Positions 15,200 to 22,614 are shown, numbered from the stretch's first letter. The stretch: DNA of 29,650 bases from an uncultured Gluconobacter sp. (GCA_937880175.1 CALFLO010000108.1:1-29650); one strand, 5' to 3'. Notes: generated by a model not told the origin, from the sequence alone. Numbers and translations are program-made.

Positions 15200-16219
15200 A
15201 TGAGCGACACGACTCCGACCACTGGCCATCAGGCCGAGCAGCATTTCGACCTGATGACCGCCAACCCGGTCTACAAGCCCTTCCGTTACCCCTGGGCCTA
15301 TGACGCGTGGCTGACGCAGCAGCGCGTCCACTGGCTGCCCGAGGAAGTGCCGCTGGCCGATGATGTGAAGGACTGGCACCGGACGCTGACGGTGGCCGAG
15401 CAGCATCTGGTGACGCAGATTTTCCGCTTCTTCACGCAGGCTGACGTGGAAGTGAATTCGGCGTACATGAAGTATTACAGTCAGGTTTTCAAACCGACTG
15501 AAGTGCTGATGATGCTGTCGTCGTTCTCGAATATCGAGACGATCCACATCGCCGCGTATTCCCATCTTCTTGATACCATCGGGATGCCCGAGACCGAGTA
15601 TTCGGCCTTCCTGAAATACAAGGAGATGAAGGACAAATACGATTTCATGCAGTCGTTCAACATCGACAACAAGCGTGAAATTGCCAAGACCATGGCGGCT
15701 TTCGGGGCGTTCATGGAAGGGCTTCAGCTTTTCGCGTCCTTCGCGATTCTGCTGAACTTCCCGCGCTTCAACAAGCTCAAGGGCATGGGACAGATCGTGT
15801 CCTGGTCGGTGCGTGACGAGACGTTGCACTGCCTGTCCATGATCCGCCTGTTCCGCACGTTCATCCGCGAGAACCCGGAACTGTGGACCGCTGATTTCCG
15901 CGAGGAACTGACGCAGGTCTGCCGCACGACGGTTGAGCATGAGGACGCGTTCATCGATCTGGCGTTCGAAATGGGCCCGGTCGAGGGTATGTCGTCCGAC
16001 GACGTGAAGGCGTATATCCGCTTCATCGCGGACCGTCGCCTGACGCAGTTGGGTCTGGACCCGATCTATGGGCAGGAAAGCAACCCGTTGCCGTGGATCG
16101 ACGACATGCTGAACGCGGTCGAACATGCCAATTTCTTCGAGAACCGTTCGACCGAATATTCCCGTGCCTCCACGTCCGGCACCTGGGAAGAAGCGTTTGA
16201 AGGCAACGTCTTCAGCTGA
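15200..16219 (+). CDS. nrdB: Class I ribonucleoside-diphosphate reductase, beta subunit
   Basis: Small subunit carrying the dimetal site and tyrosyl radical. It has 339 residues. Predicted metal ligands are Asp82 (QADVEVN), Glu113 and His116 (ETIHIAAY), Glu173 (FMEGLQLF), and Glu207 and His210 (RDETLH). The spacings 82-113, 113-116 and 173-207-210 equal those of E. coli NrdB. Tyr120 sits where the E. coli radical Tyr122 does, so this is a tyrosyl-radical enzyme rather than a Tyr-less class Ic one. There is no ATP-cone on this subunit either. The ATG at 15200 has AAGGA eight bases upstream; an in-frame ATG at 15182 is weaker. It is the second gene of the nrdAB operon, and its stop is three bases from the facing methyltransferase gene, with a strong hairpin beyond. 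Confidence 0.97.
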   Translation: MSDTTPTTGHQAEQHFDLMTANPVYKPFRYPWAYDAWLTQQRVHWLPEEVPLADDVKDWHRTLTVAEQHLVTQIFRFFTQADVEVNSAYMKYYSQVFKPTEVLMMLSSFSNIETIHIAAYSHLLDTIGMPETEYSAFLKYKEMKDKYDFMQSFNIDNKREIAKTMAAFGAFMEGLQLFASFAILLNFPRFNKLKGMGQIVSWSVRDETLHCLSMIRLFRTFIRENPELWTADFREELTQVCRTTVEHEDAFIDLAFEMGPVEGMSSDDVKAYIRFIADRRLTQLGLDPIYGQESNPLPWIDDMLNAVEHANFFENRSTEYSRASTSGTWEEAFEGNVFS

Positions 16220-16222
16220 AGA

Positions 16223-17080
16223 TCAGACGGAGAGGCCCTGACCTTCGGGCAGGGCTTCTCCGTCCCTCAGGACGCGCTCGGCAGCGGCCGTGAAGCGTCC
16301 GTCCGCTTCGTGCAGGACCAGTCCTGCCCGCAGCCGGAAGATCCCGCGGCCGCCATGGACCGCGCGGACCAGAACCAGTTTCGCTTCACGGCCCGCTCGC
16401 GGCCAGAAGGGATAGAACTGGATCGAGCCACACCCGTTTTCCAGCAGGGTCTCACAGGCCCGGTCCGCGACGGCGGCGGAGAGGACGAATGTCAGCGTGC
16501 CTCCCGGGAGGACCCATTTCGTCAGGGCACGGATCCAGTCTTCCGGGGCGGTCGTCTCCGCGCTCAGCGCCAGACGGCGTTTGCTGTCCGGCGACGGGGT
16601 GCCGTGGGGGCTGTGCCAGGGTGGATTGGCCATGACGTGATGGAAGCGGCCGTTCGCCGTGGGCGTGAGGCCTCGCAGGCTCCGGGGAATATCGGGCAGA
16701 TGTGCCTGAAGGATCCGGAGCCTCGTGAGGCCGTCTGGGGACGGATTGTTGTCGATATTCTGCCCGGCGAGTGTCAGGGTCTCGGGATCGGATTCCAGCC
16801 CGACTCCATGCACGCCCGGAATGCGGGCCGAGAGGCAGAGCAGGGCAGCCCCTGCGCCGCAGCCGCCTTCCAGCACCGTCTCCCCCGGTTGTGCCGGGAT
16901 CGAGGCCGCCATGAGGACGGGCTCCAGTCCGGTCCTGTAGCCCTTGGCGAACTGGTCGTAGCGGACACGGCCGCCCAGCAGGAAACCTTCGTCCCGTGCG
17001 GGGATGGGGGCATCAGATGGGCCTTCGGTGTAGGACTTCGGGGACTGCAATGGGTTGACCGTCTTCCTGCTGCCGCTCAT
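16223..17080 (-). CDS. COG4123/TrmN6-like N6-adenine methyltransferase
   Basis: SAM-dependent methyltransferase resembling tRNA1(Val) A37 N6-methyltransferase (YfiC/TrmN6). It has 285 residues. The entry GGRVRYDQFAKGYRTGLEPVLMAAS (about 36-60) is typical of the alphaproteobacterial branch. The SAM loop reads VLEGGCGAGAALLCLS (69-84) and the catalytic motif IV is NPPW (152-155). Glu97 after VGLESD fits the ribose-binding acidic residue. The C-terminal part has the strands LPGGTLTFVLSAA and AKLVLVRAV. It is divergent from a polyprenyl diphosphate synthase gene, an arrangement I know from other alphaproteobacteria. The actual RNA or protein target is inferred, so I give no symbol. The ATG at 17080 fits the beginning of the conserved region after a tail of about 30 residues. 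Confidence 0.88.
   Translation of the reverse strand: MSGSRKTVNPLQSPKSYTEGPSDAPIPARDEGFLLGGRVRYDQFAKGYRTGLEPVLMAASIPAQPGETVLEGGCGAGAALLCLSARIPGVHGVGLESDPETLTLAGQNIDNNPSPDGLTRLRILQAHLPDIPRSLRGLTPTANGRFHHVMANPPWHSPHGTPSPDSKRRLALSAETTAPEDWIRALTKWVLPGGTLTFVLSAAVADRACETLLENGCGSIQFYPFWPRAGREAKLVLVRAVHGGRGIFRLRAGLVLHEADGRFTAAAERVLRDGEALPEGQGLSV
16226..16264. terminator. 15-bp hairpin after nrdB, inside the 3' end of the facing gene
   Basis: GACGGAGA-G-GCCCTG (16226-16240) pairs with CAGGGC-T-TCTCCGTC (16250-16264), 15 pairs with one G-T and a nine-base loop. It starts seven bases after the nrdB stop and lies wholly within the last codons of the minus-strand gene. There is no T-run, so intrinsic termination is uncertain. 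A 12-bp palindrome CTTCAGCTGAAG (16210-16221) over the nrdB stop precedes it. Confidence 0.5.
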
Positions 17081-17229
17081 ATGGTCTTTCCAACCTGTCG
17101 TCCGGCGTTACATGGTCCGTTCGTTCTTCCCGCGACAGGAAAGAAAGAACGGGTCACGCCACATCATATCGTGCCCGTGCGGTCCTGGGCCAGTCTCCGG
17201 GTCCGCTGCGGGAACTGGAGTAATGACCC

Positions 17230-18285
17230 TTGGATTCTGCCGCACCGGACGTTTCTGCGACCGTTGAGAAAGCTGTGGTCAGGGATGCAGGGGGCGAGAG
17301 CGCCCTTTCCGCTCTGTCCGCCTACCTGGAACAGGACATGCAGGCCTGCAACCGCGCGATCGTTGCGCGGATGGAGAGCCCGGTTCCGCTCATTCCGCAG
17401 CTTGGCGCCCATCTTGTCGCAGCGGGCGGGAAGCGCCTGCGTCCGCTGCTGACGCTTGCTGCCTCCCGTCTGTGTGGCTATCGCTCGACGCAGGAAAACC
17501 AGCGTCATGTCGGGCTGGCAGCCTGCGTGGAGTTCATCCACACCGCGACGCTGCTTCACGATGACGTGGTCGATGAGAGCAATCTGCGCCGGGGTCTGGC
17601 ATCGGCCAACGCCGTGTTCGGCAACAAGGCCTCCGTTCTGGTGGGGGACTTCCTGTTCGCACGGTCCTTCCAGCTCATGACGGCAGACGGCTCGCTCAAG
17701 GTCATGGCGATCCTGTCCGACGCGTCGGCGACCATTGCCGAGGGCGAAGTCCTGCAGATGGTGACGCAGAACGACCTGTCCACGCCGGTCGAGCGCTATC
17801 TTGAAGTCATTCACGGCAAGACGGCGGCCCTGTTCGCGGCGGCCTGTCGCGTTGGCGCGGTTGTCGCGGATCGTCCGGAAGCGGAAGAAGTGGCACTGGA
17901 CCGTTTCGGCACCAATCTGGGCATGGCGTTCCAGCTTGTTGATGACGCGCTGGATTACGCCGCTGACCAGCAGGTGCTGGGCAAGACGGTTGGCGACGAC
18001 ATGCGCGAAGGCAAGATCACGCTGCCGGTTCTCGCTGCGTATGAAGCCGGGTCTCCCGAAGACCGGGCATTCTGGGAGCGTGTGATCGAGAAGGGTGAGC
18101 AGACGGAAGCCGATCTGCCGCATGCGCTGGATCTGATCGAGAAGACCGGCGCGATTGCAACGACCATTTCCCGTGCGCAGGTCTATGCGGCCGAAGCCGT
18201 CGAGGCCCTGTCCATTTTCCCGGATAGCGAGCTGCGTCGCCTGATGACGGAGACGGTCCAGTATACCGTCGATCGCGCACGCTAA
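17230..18285 (+). CDS. ispB: Long-chain trans-polyprenyl diphosphate synthase (ubiquinone side chain)
   Basis: Condenses isopentenyl diphosphate onto allylic primers to build the ubiquinone tail. It has 351 residues. Key motifs are GGKRLRP at 66-72, the first Asp-rich motif LLHDDVVDES with Asp111, Asp112 and Asp115, HGKTAALFAA near 195-204 and the second Asp-rich motif FQLVDDALDY with Asp238, Asp239 and Asp242. KTVGDDMREGKITLPVL follows. Small residues ahead of the first motif allow a long product. Octa-, nona- and decaprenyl cannot be told apart from the sequence; Gluconobacter is known for Q-10, so decaprenyl is plausible if the taxon is right. The start is a TTG at 17230 with GGAG nine bases upstream; a GTG at 17275 is the alternative. 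It is divergent from the COG4123 gene and ends at a strong terminator. Confidence 0.94.
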   Translation: MDSAAPDVSATVEKAVVRDAGGESALSALSAYLEQDMQACNRAIVARMESPVPLIPQLGAHLVAAGGKRLRPLLTLAASRLCGYRSTQENQRHVGLAACVEFIHTATLLHDDVVDESNLRRGLASANAVFGNKASVLVGDFLFARSFQLMTADGSLKVMAILSDASATIAEGEVLQMVTQNDLSTPVERYLEVIHGKTAALFAAACRVGAVVADRPEAEEVALDRFGTNLGMAFQLVDDALDYAADQQVLGKTVGDDMREGKITLPVLAAYEAGSPEDRAFWERVIEKGEQTEADLPHALDLIEKTGAIATTISRAQVYAAEAVEALSIFPDSELRRLMTETVQYTVDRAR

Positions 18286-18297
18286 AATGTGCTGAAA

Positions 18298-18330
18298 CGC
18301 CCTGCCCCTGAGCGGGCAGGGCGTTTTTTT
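18298..18330 (+). terminator. Rho-independent terminator of ispB
   Basis: CGCCCTGCCC (18298-18307), a six-base loop, GGGCAGGGCG (18314-18323) and seven Ts (18324-18330) make a perfect 10-bp stem with T-tract 12 bases after the ispB stop. The last Ts are shared with the TAA stop of the facing murI (18329-18331). Confidence 0.96.
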
Positions 18331-19174
18331 AGGCCTCTACCCTATGCGGCGCGGGGGCCTCAAAGATTTCCCATTGCGAAAAACCGAGTCTTTCGGCAGC
18401 GGTTTGCAGTCTGGTGGCCTCATCGGGCGCACGCGTTATCAGGAGTCTGCCGGGGCAGCATGTGCCTGAAAGTCCGGGAGCCTCCTGAAGGACTGTCCTG
18501 ACCTGCCGGGCGACTGCAGGGGCCGGGTCCAGCCAGATAACGCCTTCTGGCGACAGGCGCTCGAAAGCGTTCATCAGAAACGTGTAATGCGTGCAGCCCA
18601 GACCGACGGTGTCGATCTCGTCGCCATGGGGCTGGCGGAAGAGGCAGTCCAGTTCGTGCTGCACGTCGTTATCCGCGATGACTTCACCCAGAAAGGTGCG
18701 CTCTGCCAGATCCGCGAGCCTGCGGGCGCCATGAGTGATGAGGCGGCAATCCGGGGCGAAATCCCGATGAAGCTGGAGGATATAAGGGCGTCGTGCGGTG
18801 GCGGATGTCGAGAGCAGACCAATGACTCGGCTTTTCGAGGCACGTCCGGCCCAGCGGATCGGTGGTACGCAGCCGACTACGGGAATGTTCAGATGCTCAC
18901 GCAGGGCGGGCAGGGCAATCGTGCTGGCGGTGTTGCAGGCAATGACCAGAACATCGGGCTGAAGCTGCGCGCAGGCTGCGACCAGAAGGCTGACGATGCG
19001 GGAGGTCAGCAGGTCATCAGGCTGTTCGCCATAAGGAAAGAGCGCCGTATCGGCGAGATAATCGATAGGCATGGCGGGAAGGAGGTCGCGCAGGGCCTGC
19101 ACGACGCCCATCCCCCCGATGCCGGAGTCAAAGACGAGACTCCGGCCAACTGGCACGGACGCGCCAGTGTCCAT
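18329..19174 (-). CDS. murI: Glutamate racemase
   Basis: Cofactor-independent racemase that makes D-glutamate for peptidoglycan. It has 281 residues. The catalytic cysteine pair is present as Cys80 in VIACNTAST and Cys194 in GLGCTHYTFL. The N-terminal VFDSGIGGMGVVQALRD (14-30) holds the conserved Asp16-Ser17, and LFPYGEQPDD (45-54) and IPVVGCVPP also fit. The open frame extends to 19252 but would overlap pyrE deeply. The ATG at 19174 overlaps the pyrE stop by one base (TGATG), so translation is probably coupled. The operon pyrE-murI joins pyrimidine and wall precursor synthesis without a shared pathway. Its stop codon lies in the T-tract of the facing ispB terminator. Confidence 0.96.
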   Translation of the reverse strand: MDTGASVPVGRSLVFDSGIGGMGVVQALRDLLPAMPIDYLADTALFPYGEQPDDLLTSRIVSLLVAACAQLQPDVLVIACNTASTIALPALREHLNIPVVGCVPPIRWAGRASKSRVIGLLSTSATARRPYILQLHRDFAPDCRLITHGARRLADLAERTFLGEVIADNDVQHELDCLFRQPHGDEIDTVGLGCTHYTFLMNAFERLSPEGVIWLDPAPAVARQVRTVLQEAPGLSGTCCPGRLLITRAPDEATRLQTAAERLGFSQWEIFEAPAPHRVEA

Positions 19175-19920
19175 CAGGCTTCGGCTTTGGCCTTGAGAGC
19201 CAGCGCCTCTTCCGCGCTGCTCACGCCGCCATGTTTCTTGGACCAGCCGCACGGGTCTTCGAGGAAGCGGCGGACTTCGGCGCTGTCCTTTTCAGAGAAA
19301 TAGTCGCCGCCTGCGCAGGCTTCGAGGACGTCCCACCAGGTGCACAGGGCGTGCAGGGAGATGTCCATATCCGCCAGCGTCTTGTGAGCGCCGGGGAACA
19401 CACCATAGAAGAAGACGACGAAGGTGTGGTTCACGATGGCGCCTGCATCGCGTAGGGCATTGGCGAATCGGATCTTGGACGCGCCGTCCGTCGTCAGGTC
19501 CTCGACCAGCAGGGTGCGCATGCCCTCGGGCACATCACCTTCGATCTGCGCGTTACGGCCAAAGCCCTTGGGCTTTTTGCGCACATAGGCCATCGGCGTC
19601 ATCATCCGGTCCGCGATCCAGGCGGCGAACGGGATGCCGGCGGTCTCACCACCCACGACAGCGTCGATGCTTTCGTAACCGATATGGCGGCCGATTTTCT
19701 CAACGGCCAGTTCCATGATCTTGGTGCGCGCGCGCGGAAAGAAAATAATTTTGCGGCAGTCGATATAGACCGGGGACTTCCAGCCTGACGTCAGGGTGTA
19801 GGGGTCTTCCGGGCGGAAGTTGATGGCCTTGATCTCAAGCAGGATACGGGCCGTGGTGAGGGCCGCGTCGCGGTCCCACTGGGTGCGGCCCGCCATCGGG
19901 CTTTCGGCGAACTGGGTCAT
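19174..19920 (-). CDS. pyrE: Orotate phosphoribosyltransferase
   Basis: Joins orotate to PRPP to give orotidine 5'-phosphate in pyrimidine synthesis. The PRPP-binding motif is LLVEDLTTDGASK at 137-149. SGWKSPVYIDCRKIIFFPRAR (45-65), VVGGETAGIPFAAWIA (88-103) and AYVRKKPKGFGRNAQIEG (111-128) are the other landmarks. At 248 residues it is longer than E. coli PyrE (213); the extra part is a C-terminal segment containing SEKDSAEVRRFLEDPCGW, which I associate with alphaproteobacterial members. The ATG at 19920 has GGAG six bases upstream. It is the first gene of pyrE-murI and is divergent from a small unknown gene across about 205 bases. Confidence 0.96.
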   Translation of the reverse strand: MTQFAESPMAGRTQWDRDAALTTARILLEIKAINFRPEDPYTLTSGWKSPVYIDCRKIIFFPRARTKIMELAVEKIGRHIGYESIDAVVGGETAGIPFAAWIADRMMTPMAYVRKKPKGFGRNAQIEGDVPEGMRTLLVEDLTTDGASKIRFANALRDAGAIVNHTFVVFFYGVFPGAHKTLADMDISLHALCTWWDVLEACAGGDYFSEKDSAEVRRFLEDPCGWSKKHGGVSSAEEALALKAKAEA

Positions 19921-20088
19921 GCTTGTCTCCGCTGACGTCGTTTTCTCGTGGTTTACCGGCCTGTCGCCGGGAAGGGTAGGGGCAATCTGGCCCGGTCTGG
20001 AGCCATGTGAACTTTAATGCGGCCTGTCAGTGTCTCCGGTTCCGTCGATCTTCGTGCTTGCATGGGAGCGTCCGGAGTTCTAGGGAGA

Positions 20089-20107
20089 GATATCGATATT
20101 CATTCTC
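20089..20107 (+). promoter_or_regulatory. Fur-box-like operator upstream of the 78-aa gene
   Basis: GATATCGATATTCATTCTC agrees with the classical 19-bp Fur box (GATAATGATAATCATTATC) at 15 of 19 positions, counted by eye. A further partial hexamer ATTTAC (20108-20113) continues the array. It includes the palindrome ATATCGATAT (20090-20099). It is an AT-rich island in GC-rich DNA and ends 19 bases before the GTG start at 20127. Iron-dependent repression is an inference; the Fur consensus of this lineage may differ. Confidence 0.55.
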
Positions 20108-20126
20108 ATTTACGGCAGGAACAGAA

Positions 20127-20363
20127 GTGAGCATAGAGACCAGTCGGATCGGCCGGAAATGCGAACGCGCTGTTGTGACGGCCTATCAGGAACTGCGTGA
20201 AGTCGGTCAGCCGGACATGCAGGCCTTTGCTGCCTGCACAACGCTGTATCGCATCCACCATCCTGAATCTTCCGTGAAGGAAGCCCGTCGCCTCGTGGCC
20301 GAATGGATCGACCACCATGTCGTGCGTCAGGCCCGTGGCCAGACCCCGGGCTGCGATTGCTGA
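20127..20363 (+). CDS. Small unknown protein, 78 aa, with four cysteines
   Basis: I do not recognise the family. The chosen start is a GTG with AGGA six bases upstream; an ATG at 20007 is in frame but its translation (Arg/Ser-rich) looks non-coding and would cover the Fur-like site. The protein appears helical: RKCERAVVTAYQELREVG, then MQAFAACTTLYRIHHPES, then VKEARRLVAEWIDHHVVRQ, and a short tail ending GCDC. Cysteines are at 12, 37, 76 and 78, with His44, His45, His63 and His64 as other possible metal ligands. There is no signal peptide or membrane segment. It is not a Bfd ferredoxin by cysteine pattern. The Fur-like site just upstream suggests a role in iron response. It faces gltA with a 16-base gap, and pyrE is divergent upstream. 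Confidence 0.72.
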   Translation: MSIETSRIGRKCERAVVTAYQELREVGQPDMQAFAACTTLYRIHHPESSVKEARRLVAEWIDHHVVRQARGQTPGCDC

Positions 20364-20370
20364 ATGCCGC

Positions 20371-20390
20371 AGGGGAGCCTCAGCTCCTCT
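20371..20390. other. Hairpin between the 78-aa gene and gltA
   Basis: AGGGGAGC (20371-20378) pairs with GCTCCTCT (20383-20390), eight pairs with one G-T and a CTCA loop. The gltA stop (20380-20382) lies in the loop. There is no T-run. It is the only structure between two convergent genes and may serve as a weak bidirectional barrier. Confidence 0.35.
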
Positions 20391-21675
20391 CGCTCATCGG
20401 GACGAAACTCCGCTCTGCCGCACCGATATAAAGCTGCCTCGGGCGGCTGATGCGGACAGACGGTTCCTCGATCATTTCCTTCCACTGACTGACCCAGCCG
20501 GCTGTCCGCGCGACCGCGAACAGGACCGTGAACATGCTCTTGGGAATCCCGAGCGCCTTGAGGATCAGTCCGGAATAGAAATCCACATTCGGATAGAGGC
20601 GGCGGCTGACGAAATAGTCGTCCTCCATGGCCACGCGCTCCAGTTCCATCGCCAGATCCAGCAGCGGATCGCGCTTGAGCCCGAGCTCCTCAATGACTTC
20701 GTGGCAGGTCGCCTGAAGGATTTTCGCCCGCGGATCGAAGTTCTTGTAGACGCGATGGCCAAAGCCCATCAGCCGCACGCCCGAATTGCGGTTCTTGACC
20801 TCATTGAGGAAGGCCGGGATGCCATCGCGGGTGCCGATGGATTCCAGCATGCCGAGGGCCGCTTCGTTGGCACCCCCATGCGCGGGCCCCCAGAGCGCTG
20901 CAATGCCGGCCGAGATGCAGGCATAGGGGTTCGCGCCGGTCGATCCGACGAGCCTCACGGTCGTCGTGGAGGCGTTTTGTTCATGATCGGCATGGAGCAG
21001 AAGGATGCGGTCCATCGCCCGGGCCAGCACGGGATTGACCCGGTAATGGTTGCCGGGCCGCGCGAACAGCATGTGCAGGAAGTTCTCGGAGAACGACATC
21101 TCTTCATCGGGATAGATGAAGGGTTCGCCGATGGAATATTTATAGGCCCAGGCGGCAATGGTCGGGACCTTGGCGATCAGTCGGCGGGCCGAGAGATCCC
21201 GGGCCTTTGGTTCCGAAATGTCCAGACCGTCATGATAAAAAGCCGAGAGCGCGCCGACCGTCCCACACAGGATCGCCATGGGATGGGCGTCGCGGCGGAA
21301 GCCGTTGAAGAAGTTCCGGATCTGCTCGTTCAGCAGGCGGTGGGTATTCATGTCCGTGCGGAAGGCCTGATACTGCGCGGCCGTCGGCAGTTCGCCATAG
21401 AGCAGCAGATAGGCGGTCTCGGTGAAGCTGGCATTGAGGGCCAGATCCTCGATCGGGTAGCCGCGATGTAGCAGGACACCCTTGTCGCCATCGATATAGC
21501 TGATGGCGCTGGTGCAGGTCGCTGTGCTGCCCAGTCCGGGATCAAAGGAAAAGACGCCCGTTTTCTGGGACAGGGCGCGCATGTCCACGACGTCCGGACC
21601 GATCGTCCCTTCCAGAATCGGAAACTGACGGCTCAGGCCATCGAGACCAAGGGTTGCGGAACGGTTTTCGGACAT
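20380..21675 (-). CDS. gltA: Citrate synthase (type II)
   Basis: Condenses acetyl-CoA and oxaloacetate to citrate. The 431-residue length and motifs match the hexameric, NADH-sensitive type of Gram-negative bacteria. Catalytic residues are His266 (GPAHGGAN), His307 (MGFGHRVYKNFDPR) and Asp365 (NVDFYSG), close to His264/His305/Asp362 of E. coli. His231 (HADHEQNAST) also fits. Near the N-terminus ISYIDGDKGVLLHRGYPIEDLA is the usual opening of the large domain. The ATG at 21675 has no good ribosome binding site but does have the palindrome GGTTAACC (21681-21688) just upstream. Acetic acid bacteria may have a second, acetate-resistance-linked citrate synthase (AarA), but nothing around this gene points to an aar cluster. 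It is probably transcribed from its own promoter behind sixA. Confidence 0.97.
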   Translation of the reverse strand: MSENRSATLGLDGLSRQFPILEGTIGPDVVDMRALSQKTGVFSFDPGLGSTATCTSAISYIDGDKGVLLHRGYPIEDLALNASFTETAYLLLYGELPTAAQYQAFRTDMNTHRLLNEQIRNFFNGFRRDAHPMAILCGTVGALSAFYHDGLDISEPKARDLSARRLIAKVPTIAAWAYKYSIGEPFIYPDEEMSFSENFLHMLFARPGNHYRVNPVLARAMDRILLLHADHEQNASTTTVRLVGSTGANPYACISAGIAALWGPAHGGANEAALGMLESIGTRDGIPAFLNEVKNRNSGVRLMGFGHRVYKNFDPRAKILQATCHEVIEELGLKRDPLLDLAMELERVAMEDDYFVSRRLYPNVDFYSGLILKALGIPKSMFTVLFAVARTAGWVSQWKEMIEEPSVRISRPRQLYIGAAERSFVPMSERS

Positions 21676-21714
21676 GAAGCGGTTAACCCGTCTGAAATGT
21701 AAGGATGTTGTTCT

Positions 21715-21744
21715 GTTTTATCCCTGAAGGATTTTTTATGTCCA
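21715..21744 (-). promoter_or_regulatory. Putative gltA promoter
   Basis: On the minus strand TGGACA (21744-21739) is followed after 18 bases by TAAAAC (21720-21715), matches of 5/6 and 4/6 to the sigma-70 hexamers. GATAAA two bases earlier is an alternative -10. The gltA ATG is about 40 bases downstream. The site is read by eye only. Confidence 0.4.
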
Positions 21745-21772
21745 GAGAAGTCCTCTGGAAGATCTTTCAGGG
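21722..21772. repeat. Two-tier inverted repeat between sixA and gltA
   Basis: An outer pair CCCTGAAGGAT (21722-21732) and ATCTTTCAGGG (21762-21772) matches at 10 of 11 positions, the eleventh being a possible G-T. An inner perfect pair TCCAGAG (21741-21747) and CTCTGGA (21753-21759) has a five-base loop. The right outer arm contains the sixA-like stop codon, and the structure covers the -35 and spacer of the putative gltA promoter. It could be a transcript end structure, an operator, or both. No T-run follows it on the minus strand. Confidence 0.6.
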
Positions 21773-22279
21773 TTGAAGAAGGCTGACAGGCTGGATCGTG
21801 GACGGGCGGACATCCAGCCACTGGCCCGGAACGCCCAGCACCGTCAGACCCGCCAGCGGGTAGGCACGGTAGAGGGCGGAAAACTGTACGCTCTGAAGGG
21901 CAGGCCCCAGAAGATCGCAGGCAAAGTCGCTGATGGTGGGGTTATGACCCACGATCATCAGGGTGGAGACGGGTTCGGGCGTGGTGTGAATGAGGCCGTA
22001 AAGATCGTCGGCGGTCGCGGTGTAAAGACTGTCTTCGATTTCGAGCGGGGTGTCCGGGTTGCCCGAGGCCTCACGCACGCCCTGCGCCGTCTGTCGGGTC
22101 CGGGTTGCGGGGCTACACACGACGCGCATGGGGGTGGGCAGATCCAGCGTGGCGAGCTGCCTGCCGATGCTGGCAGCCTGTTCCTGTCCTTTCGGGGTCA
22201 GGGCGCGGCCACGGTCCCCGTTTTCCGTCAGAATATGGGGAACGGCCTCGGCGTGCCGCAGGAGCAGGAGACGGCGCAT
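21767..22279 (-). CDS. SixA-like histidine phosphatase
   Basis: A 170-residue member of the histidine phosphatase (phosphoglycerate mutase-like) superfamily. The N-terminal LLLLRHAEA carries the phospho-accepting His9 next to Arg8. Arg60 (SPATRT) and His112 (VGHNP) complete the pocket. The short single-domain form and the LTPKGQEQAASIGRQL opening fit SixA, which in E. coli removes phosphate from a phosphohistidine protein, but other small-molecule phosphatases share this pattern, so the substrate is open. Cytosolic. The ATG at 22279 overlaps the stop of the chorismate mutase gene by one base (TGATG). It is the third gene of the phosphatase-aroQ-sixA operon, and an elaborate inverted repeat overlaps its stop codon. 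Confidence 0.88.
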   Translation of the reverse strand: MRRLLLLRHAEAVPHILTENGDRGRALTPKGQEQAASIGRQLATLDLPTPMRVVCSPATRTRQTAQGVREASGNPDTPLEIEDSLYTATADDLYGLIHTTPEPVSTLMIVGHNPTISDFACDLLGPALQSVQFSALYRAYPLAGLTVLGVPGQWLDVRPSTIQPVSLLQP

Positions 22280-22614
22280 CAGCCTTCCGATGCCCTGCGC
22301 GCGTCTGCGGCAATGGCTTCATGATGGCGGATGACTTCGCGGATGACGAAGGCCAGGAATTTTTCGGCGAAATCGGGATCGAGATGGGCATCGCGGGCAA
22401 GCTGGCGCAGGCGTTCGATCTGGCGCGTCTCGCGGGACGGGTCGGCCGGGGGCAGATGGGCGCGGGCCTTGAGCTTGCCGACTTCCTGCGTGCAGCGGAA
22501 GCGCTCGGCGAGCATGTGGATCAGGGCGGCGTCGATATTGTCGATGCTCGCACGCAGGCGCTCGAGTTCGGCCACGGCAGGATCGAGGGGCGTGGAGGGG
22601 GGCTTAGGGCTCAT
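22279..22614 (-). CDS. aroQ: Chorismate mutase (AroQ type)
   Basis: All-helical enzyme that rearranges chorismate to prephenate for Phe/Tyr synthesis. The 111-residue free-standing domain has the AroQ pattern: LERLRASIDNIDAALIHMLAERFR (18-40) with Arg21 and Arg38, VGKLKA with Lys47/Lys49, PSRETRQIERLRQLA around 59-73, and the third helix FAEKFLAFVIREVIRHHEAI. There is no fused prephenate dehydratase or DAHP synthase domain. I chose the ATG at 22614, which overlaps the 3' end of the phosphatase gene by 11 bases. The longer open frame to 22740 is mostly the shadow of that gene. Its stop overlaps the sixA-like start. The link of a chorismate mutase with two phosphatases is not explained by the pathway. 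Confidence 0.94.
   Translation of the reverse strand: MSPKPPSTPLDPAVAELERLRASIDNIDAALIHMLAERFRCTQEVGKLKARAHLPPADPSRETRQIERLRQLARDAHLDPDFAEKFLAFVIREVIRHHEAIAADARRASEG

Noticed and set aside
14906..16126. 406-codon open frame on the minus strand
   Set aside because: Antisense to nrdA-nrdB; His/Arg-rich low-complexity translation.
20007..20126. N-terminal extension of the 78-aa protein
   Set aside because: Arg/Ser-rich translation covering the AT-rich operator-like site; no ribosome binding site before the ATG at 20007.
20317..21471. 384-codon open frame on the plus strand
   Set aside because: Antisense to gltA, whose product is unmistakable; the translation has no family pattern and only reflects high G+C.
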